This document shows positions 59,641 through 64,000 of a stretch of 64,000 bases of DNA, piece by piece. Source of the stretch: CAG-177 sp003514385 (GTDB lineage Bacteria > Bacillota > Clostridia > Oscillospirales > Acutalibacteraceae). The number at the start of each line of letters is the position of its first letter. Position 1 is the stretch's first letter. The stretch covers positions 1,178,001-1,242,000 of the forward strand of contig JBPPLN010000001.1 in NCBI GenBank assembly GCA_051920445.1, read 5' to 3'. Under the pieces are notes generated by a model that searched no databases, was not told where the DNA came from, and saw only the letters and a program-made list of their open reading frames with translations. The translations under genes and the position numbers were made by a program.

Positions 59641-60378
59641 ATGGATCATAAAGAGGGGCTCATAGTCGGGCGCAACGCAGTGCTTCAGGCTCTCGAAAGC
59701 GGCAGAACGATAGACAGCGTGACCGTTGCACAGGGTCAGCGCGGCGGACAGGCAGGCAGAATAATAGACATCTGCCGCGAGCGCAAGATTCCCGTCAAAT
59801 TTGCCGATCAGCGCAGGCTCGACCGCCTCTGCGACGGCGCGGCGCATCAGGGCGTTGCGGCATTTGCCGCGGCTCACGAATACGCCGAGATGGACGATAT
59901 TTTCGCCCTCGCCAAGAGCAGAAACGAAAGCCCGTTCATAGTCGTGTGCGACTCGCTTGAAGACCCGCACAACCTCGGCGCTATCCTCAGAAGCGCGGAA
60001 GCAGCCGGAGTTCACGGGGTAATTATCCCCAAGCGCAACTCCGTGACCCTCAACTACACAGTCGCAAAGACCTCGGCGGGCGCTATTGAATATGTCCCTG
60101 TAGTAAAAGTCGCGAATCTCCCCGCCGCCATCGACGAACTCAAATCGCGCGGCGTCTGGATATTCGGCGCGGACATGGACGGCACGGATTACACCGCCCT
60201 CGACTACAGCGGCAGCATCGCTCTCGTCATCGGCTCCGAGGGCAAGGGCATAGGCCGCCTTGTGCGCGAAAAATGCGATTTTATCGCCTCATTGCCGATG
60301 CGCGGCAAAATAAATTCTCTAAACGCCTCCGTCGCGGCGGGAATCCTCATGTTCGAAGCGGCGAAACACAGAAACTGA
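59641..60378 (+). CDS. rlmB: 23S rRNA 2'-O-ribose methyltransferase RlmB (TrmH/SpoU family)
   Basis: A 245-residue SPOUT methyltransferase. The N-terminal L30e-like RNA-binding part opens LIVGRNAVLQALESGRTID; SPOUT motifs are DPHNLGAILRSAEAAGVHGV (motif 1), LVIGSEGKGIGRLVREKCD (motif 2) and MRGKINSLNASVAAGILMFE (motif 3, knot). It methylates the 2'-O of G2251 in the peptidyl-transferase loop of 23S rRNA. Standard length. Followed at 39 bases by the degenerate P-type ATPase-like gene. Confidence 0.96.
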   Translation: MDHKEGLIVGRNAVLQALESGRTIDSVTVAQGQRGGQAGRIIDICRERKIPVKFADQRRLDRLCDGAAHQGVAAFAAAHEYAEMDDIFALAKSRNESPFIVVCDSLEDPHNLGAILRSAEAAGVHGVIIPKRNSVTLNYTVAKTSAGAIEYVPVVKVANLPAAIDELKSRGVWIFGADMDGTDYTALDYSGSIALVIGSEGKGIGRLVREKCDFIASLPMRGKINSLNASVAAGILMFEAAKHRN

Positions 60379-60417
60379 CTTTTATCCGATTCAGTATATA
60401 CAATTGGGGTGAGATGA

Positions 60418-63400
60418 GTGGAAAACAGATCTTCCGATAAGCGGAGCAAGATTTCACTTGACAGAGTTCTCCGCGAGGTGGCGGAGCTTGAAAACAGCCG
60501 CGGCGAGCCGGACAGGATCTGGTCGCTGAGCGACATAGACGATTTGTTGGCGAGTACGGATACCGATTCCGCGGCACCTGCCGACGAGGACGACACCGAA
60601 CTTCTGACAAGTATCCAATACTATGAAGGCAGATACTCTGACGATGATACGCCGTCGGAGTCTGAACCCATATACACTCAGCAGAGAGCCGAAGAGCCCG
60701 AAGCGGAGATTGCCGCCGAGCCGGAACCCGAGATTCCGTCGGTCGCGGCTGAGGCTGCCACAGAACCAGAAAATGAAGAATCCGTCGAATCCGACGATGC
60801 GGAGCAGACTGGCAAAGAATCTGACGAAGTCGAGGAGGCAGAAGAATCCGCAAGCGAAATATCTTCCTCAGAGTTGAATACGCCCGAAGAGCCTGTGGAC
60901 GAAACTTCTTCTGAAGAGCCAGCAAACGAAGAGACGGCGGAAGCTCCTGCAGAGCCGGAAAAAGCCGAAGCGGCACAGGAATCTGCCGATGAAGCCGAGC
61001 CGGAAGTCGGAGAAGCTCCGATCGAGGAAGCTGCCGCCGATGAGAGCGAGGGTATATACTCCGATTCAAAGCTTGAGCTGTCCGTTGTAAAAGCCGACGG
61101 CGAAGATGATGATATTCACGAATCTGACAACGAAGTTGATACAGACGAATCGGACGAATCAAATGAATCCGATGAACCTGATAACAACGATAACATTCTG
61201 ACGCTTCACGGCGAGGAAGAAAAGCCAAAGGACGAGGATGAAGCCGAGAAAAAGCCGACGGTAGAGGAGCTTTTCGGCACGCCCGCGTCGAGATATTTCG
61301 GCGAGCCGACCGAAGAGCCGGAAGAGGACTCCGAACGTGAGAGCCGCGCCATACCCGGTCTGTTCGGCGACACAGTCGTGTTCGGTCCGATGAAATCCCT
61401 CTCCGAGCCGGCAAAAAACAAGCCGGACGATGAATATAAGACAAAGCTCATGGCTGCAATCGGTTCGGCAAAAGAGCCCCAGAGCGCCGAGACGATAGAG
61501 AAACCCGGAGTTATCTTAAAGCGCGGTCCGCTCTCCGAAACATCGGGGCTCGAGCCCCTGCCGCAGGTCATTCCCGCCGAAGAATTTGTCGGTTCAGGGG
61601 ACGATAAGCCCGCGTCGATAGAAGATCAGCCTTTTACGAATCCCGCCGCCGGCAATCAGCCGGAGGAGGAGCAGATGATGCTCAGCGGCTTCGGCGAAGA
61701 GCCGGAGACCGAAAAGATAGACGAAGACGAGCTCCGCAATGAGCTCGACAAAAAGAGGGCGGAGAAGAAGAAAAAGTTTGTCCTGCTCAGCGGTCTCGGC
61801 GACGATGAGCCGCAGGAGGACGAAAACCTGCCCGAAGAGAAAGAGGACGAACCGGAGAAACAGACCGAGAAAAAGAAAAAGCACTCCGAGAAAGCTCCCC
61901 TCGAATATGAAAAGCCCGAACAGCGCGGAAGAGTCTATAACAGTCTCAAGAACGCCGCATCGCAGTTCAAGACCTCGGTTATCGGTCTGTGCGTGCTCGA
62001 AGGCGTATCGCTGCTTCTGCTGCTCGTGCCGAAAATTCTCGAGTGGGCGGCGATAGACGCACCCGCGTTCGACCGCGGAGGCGCGGGACTTGCGGCGGCA
62101 AATATAGTGCTTCTGCTCGCGTCATTCTATCTCGCGTTCCCGAATATTTTATCCGGCGTAAAGGCGCTTGCAAACGGCCGCGTAACCGGCGGCGCAGTCG
62201 GCGGGCTGACGTTTATACTCGCCCTCGTTCAGACGATACTCTCGTTCTTCAACAAATCACCCGAGGGCGCTTCGGGCATGTTCTACTGCGCGGCGGCGAT
62301 ATTCGCCCTGCTTATGACCGCCGAAAAAAGCAGCCGCGGCACGGCGCGCGTGATGCAGAATTTCCTCTTCTGCACCGCAAAGCGCAAGTCGGGACTCTAC
62401 GGCATAAGGGCTATCGAGAGCGAGAAAGACGCTTTTGAAGTCGGACGCGCACTCAAGATGGGCAACCCCGACATTTTATATTCCGGCAGGGTCGAGTTCC
62501 CCGCCGACTTCATCAAAAATTCCGAAGCCAACGCCCCTGCTGACAGCTGCACAAAGCGCAGCCTGATAATTTCTTCGGCTGTCTCCGTGCTGCTCGCAGT
62601 TATATCGGGCATAATAACAAAAGATATATTCCAGGCGTTCGGCGTACTCACCGGCGCATTCTGCCTGACTTCACCCTGCGCTATAGAACTCGCGCTGATG
62701 ATCCCGCTCTATCTTGAGAACAGGAAGCTCAACGCAGAAGGCGGCATGATAGCGGGCTACGATGCGGCTCTCGAATGTTCAGAAGCGGTCGCCGCTTCTG
62801 TTGACAGCGCCGATCTCTTTGACCGCGCGGCGTGTGAGATGCACGGAATGAAGGACTTCCACACCGTGCGCATAGACGACGTTCTGCTCTACGCAGTCGC
62901 CATAGTGCTCAAATCCGGCGGTCCGCTTACAGATGTTTTCAACCGCATTATCGGCGGCTCGACCGAGCTTCTGCCGCCCGTGCGCGACATGATATACGAA
63001 GACAGACTCGGTCTTTCAGCCACAATATATAATCAGCGCGTGCTGCTCGGCAACCGCAACCTGCTCACGCACCACAATATCGAAGTTCCGCTCAAGTCCG
63101 AGGAAGACAAAGTCAAGCGCAACGGGCGCAAGATCCTCTACATAGCGATCGACTCTCAGGTCGCGGCGATGTTCGTTTTCAACTACGCCGAGGACGCCTC
63201 GCTCAAGGATTCGATAAACGAGATGGCGGACAACGGCTTCAGCCTTGTCGTTCGCACGGACGACCCGAACGTGACCGACGAGCTCATCGCCGCCCGCTTC
63301 GGCATAGCGCAGAAGGATGTCAAAATGACACTCTCCCACGGCGCACGCATATTCAGCGCATACCGCGACAGCGTTGTTGACTCAGCCCCCGCAAAGGTCA

Positions 63401-63633
63401 TGCACGACGGCTCCGCCCGCTCTTATTTCAAGAGCATAGCGGCGTGCGGCAGACTCGCAAACTTCGCTTCGCGCTGGGCAGTGTTCGCTCTTATAGTGCA
63501 GGCGGTCGTAGCGGCGGGTGCGATACTCTGCGTCGCACTCAAGGCGTTTGCGTTTGTGTCGCCCCTGACGGCAGTTGTGGTTCAGGCCGCGATAGTGGCT
63601 TTCAGCGTAATACTGGAAAAATTCAAGAAATAA
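60418..63633 (+). CDS. Degenerate P-type ATPase-like membrane protein with long acidic N-terminus
   Basis: A 1071-residue protein starting at GTG 60418 behind GGGGTGAGA. Residues about 1-500 are low-complexity and acidic (Glu/Asp/Ala/Ser-rich). From residue 515 it follows a P1B-type ATPase: paired helices, a small actuator-like loop, helices with SPC (752-754), then residues 800-806 LFDRAAC where LFDKTGT is expected. The phosphorylatable Asp 802 remains, but K-T-G-T, T-G-E of the actuator and G-D-G-x-N-D of the hinge are all gone. A pump is therefore unlikely; a regulatory or structural role is my inference. Two terminal helices close it. Confidence 0.8.
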   Translation: MENRSSDKRSKISLDRVLREVAELENSRGEPDRIWSLSDIDDLLASTDTDSAAPADEDDTELLTSIQYYEGRYSDDDTPSESEPIYTQQRAEEPEAEIAAEPEPEIPSVAAEAATEPENEESVESDDAEQTGKESDEVEEAEESASEISSSELNTPEEPVDETSSEEPANEETAEAPAEPEKAEAAQESADEAEPEVGEAPIEEAAADESEGIYSDSKLELSVVKADGEDDDIHESDNEVDTDESDESNESDEPDNNDNILTLHGEEEKPKDEDEAEKKPTVEELFGTPASRYFGEPTEEPEEDSERESRAIPGLFGDTVVFGPMKSLSEPAKNKPDDEYKTKLMAAIGSAKEPQSAETIEKPGVILKRGPLSETSGLEPLPQVIPAEEFVGSGDDKPASIEDQPFTNPAAGNQPEEEQMMLSGFGEEPETEKIDEDELRNELDKKRAEKKKKFVLLSGLGDDEPQEDENLPEEKEDEPEKQTEKKKKHSEKAPLEYEKPEQRGRVYNSLKNAASQFKTSVIGLCVLEGVSLLLLLVPKILEWAAIDAPAFDRGGAGLAAANIVLLLASFYLAFPNILSGVKALANGRVTGGAVGGLTFILALVQTILSFFNKSPEGASGMFYCAAAIFALLMTAEKSSRGTARVMQNFLFCTAKRKSGLYGIRAIESEKDAFEVGRALKMGNPDILYSGRVEFPADFIKNSEANAPADSCTKRSLIISSAVSVLLAVISGIITKDIFQAFGVLTGAFCLTSPCAIELALMIPLYLENRKLNAEGGMIAGYDAALECSEAVAASVDSADLFDRAACEMHGMKDFHTVRIDDVLLYAVAIVLKSGGPLTDVFNRIIGGSTELLPPVRDMIYEDRLGLSATIYNQRVLLGNRNLLTHHNIEVPLKSEEDKVKRNGRKILYIAIDSQVAAMFVFNYAEDASLKDSINEMADNGFSLVVRTDDPNVTDELIAARFGIAQKDVKMTLSHGARIFSAYRDSVVDSAPAKVMHDGSARSYFKSIAACGRLANFASRWAVFALIVQAVVAAGAILCVALKAFAFVSPLTAVVVQAAIVAFSVILEKFKK

Positions 63634-63635
63634 AA

Positions 63636-63793
63636 CTACCCTGTAACATCTAAAAGTTTACATCCGGTTGCAAGTATGATTGTGTTGAACAAGGATGAAA
63701 ACGCAGGCAGGCTGCCGCCTGTCAAATTTGAAGACGCAGTTAAACGCAATCAGGCGACGCAATGCTTGTAAAGTTTTAGGTGTTACAGGGTAG
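63636..63793. mobile_element. MITE-like element with 27-bp terminal inverted repeats
   Basis: A 158-bp element with no gene. Left end CTACCCTGTAACATCTAAAAGTTTACA (positions 63636-63662) and the reverse complement of 63767-63793 match at 25 of 27 positions. It begins two bases after the stop codon of the preceding gene. No clear target duplication is visible. It presumably moves using a transposase encoded elsewhere. Confidence 0.85.
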
Positions 63794-63794
63794 C

Positions 63795-63828
63795 AGGGGG
63801 CTGCGCCGCAAGGTGTCAGCCCCTTTCT
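63795..63828 (+). terminator. Terminator hairpin before the last gene
   Basis: GGGGCTG (63797-63803) and CAGCCCC (63817-63823), then TTTC. Confidence 0.55.
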
Positions 63829-63844
63829 GAAAGGATAAGCGGAT

Positions 63845-64000
63845 ATGCAGGAAAAATCAGTCAAGACAAAAATTGATTTAAAAGGCAAGACCGTGCTCGT
63901 GACGGGCGCGGCGGGATTCATCGGCTCCTTTCTCTCGGAGCGTCTGCTCTCGGACTTTGAAGATATCCGCGTCATCGGCTTCGACAGCGTCAACGACTAC
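63845..64000 (+). CDS. NAD-dependent sugar-nucleotide epimerase (5' part, cut by window end)
   Basis: Only the first 52 codons are in the window. ATG 63845 follows AAAGGA. The Rossmann motif GKTVLVTGAAGFIGSFLSER (G-x-x-G-x-x-G) and the acidic residue ending strand 2 (VIGFDSVNDY) match UDP-glucuronate/UDP-galactose 4-epimerase-type extended SDRs. Part of surface polysaccharide synthesis by analogy. Confidence 0.85.
   Translation, partial: MQEKSVKTKIDLKGKTVLVTGAAGFIGSFLSERLLSDFEDIRVIGFDSVNDY

Overview
The window looks like chromosome of an uncultured gut-type Clostridia (Oscillospiraceae/Christensenellales-like). It has moderately high GC, a Gram-positive surface (a sortase-type VPNTG anchor, several lipoproteins, a D,D-carboxypeptidase), Firmicutes devices (a T-box before serS, an ECF S component, an AbrB-type regulator) and strong consensus TTGACA/TATAAT promoters. 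The taxon is inferred from gene style only.

Region 1 (1-4450) is AT-richer accessory DNA: one end of an integrative element. It carries a sigma-like regulator, a structured non-coding stretch, a lone MazF-type toxin, two excisionase-like HTH proteins and a tyrosine integrase. A cluster of GTTAGCAA repeats follows, then an intact tRNA-Arg(CCT) that is the probable attachment site, then two decayed tRNA-Arg(CCT) copies that look like scars of earlier integrations.

Region 2 (4570-8320) is a glycolytic operon pgk-tpiA-gpmI. Region 3 (8320-31300) is mostly housekeeping: a cytoplasmic sialidase-like protein, AbrB, Mrp ATPase, an acyltransferase-like membrane protein, purB-gtrA, initiator tRNA, MFS and TauE transporters with a MarR regulator, a D,D-carboxypeptidase, three metallophosphoesterase genes or remnants, two lipoproteins, an alpha/beta hydrolase, a tandem class II aldolase, an AI-2E-type permease, homoserine dehydrogenase, T-box-controlled serS and an ECF S component behind its own attenuator-like leader. 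Region 4 (31300-47300) has a four-fold rubredoxin-like protein with a DUF3842 protein, an M20 peptidase, a lipoprotein paralogue of the sialidase-like protein, GNAT/MATE, a membrane phosphoesterase, uracil-DNA glycosylase, acyl-CoA synthetase with a sugar-phosphate isomerase-like protein, a repeat-rich gap, and an operon of ANT(6)-like, DUF4832 and a soluble protein bearing the GIIGGADGPT motif. Region 5 (47300-64000) has typA-ribF, an epimerase, a frameshifted flavin-binding protein, a 1234-residue anchored double phosphoesterase, rmuC, an oligopeptide-binding lipoprotein with a VanZ-like protein, rlmB, a 1071-residue protein built like a P-type ATPase but lacking its catalytic motifs, a 158-bp MITE and the start of a sugar-nucleotide epimerase.

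The strongest unexplained signals are: (a) a roughly 235-bp palindromic element present twice in opposite orientations, each time between two near-identical copies of a terminator hairpin whose sequence differs between the loci; (b) the pseudo-P-type ATPase with a very acidic 500-residue N-terminus; (c) the attachment-site accretion at tRNA-Arg; (d) an unassigned attenuator leader before the ECF S gene; (e) paired structured non-coding segments inside the integrative element.
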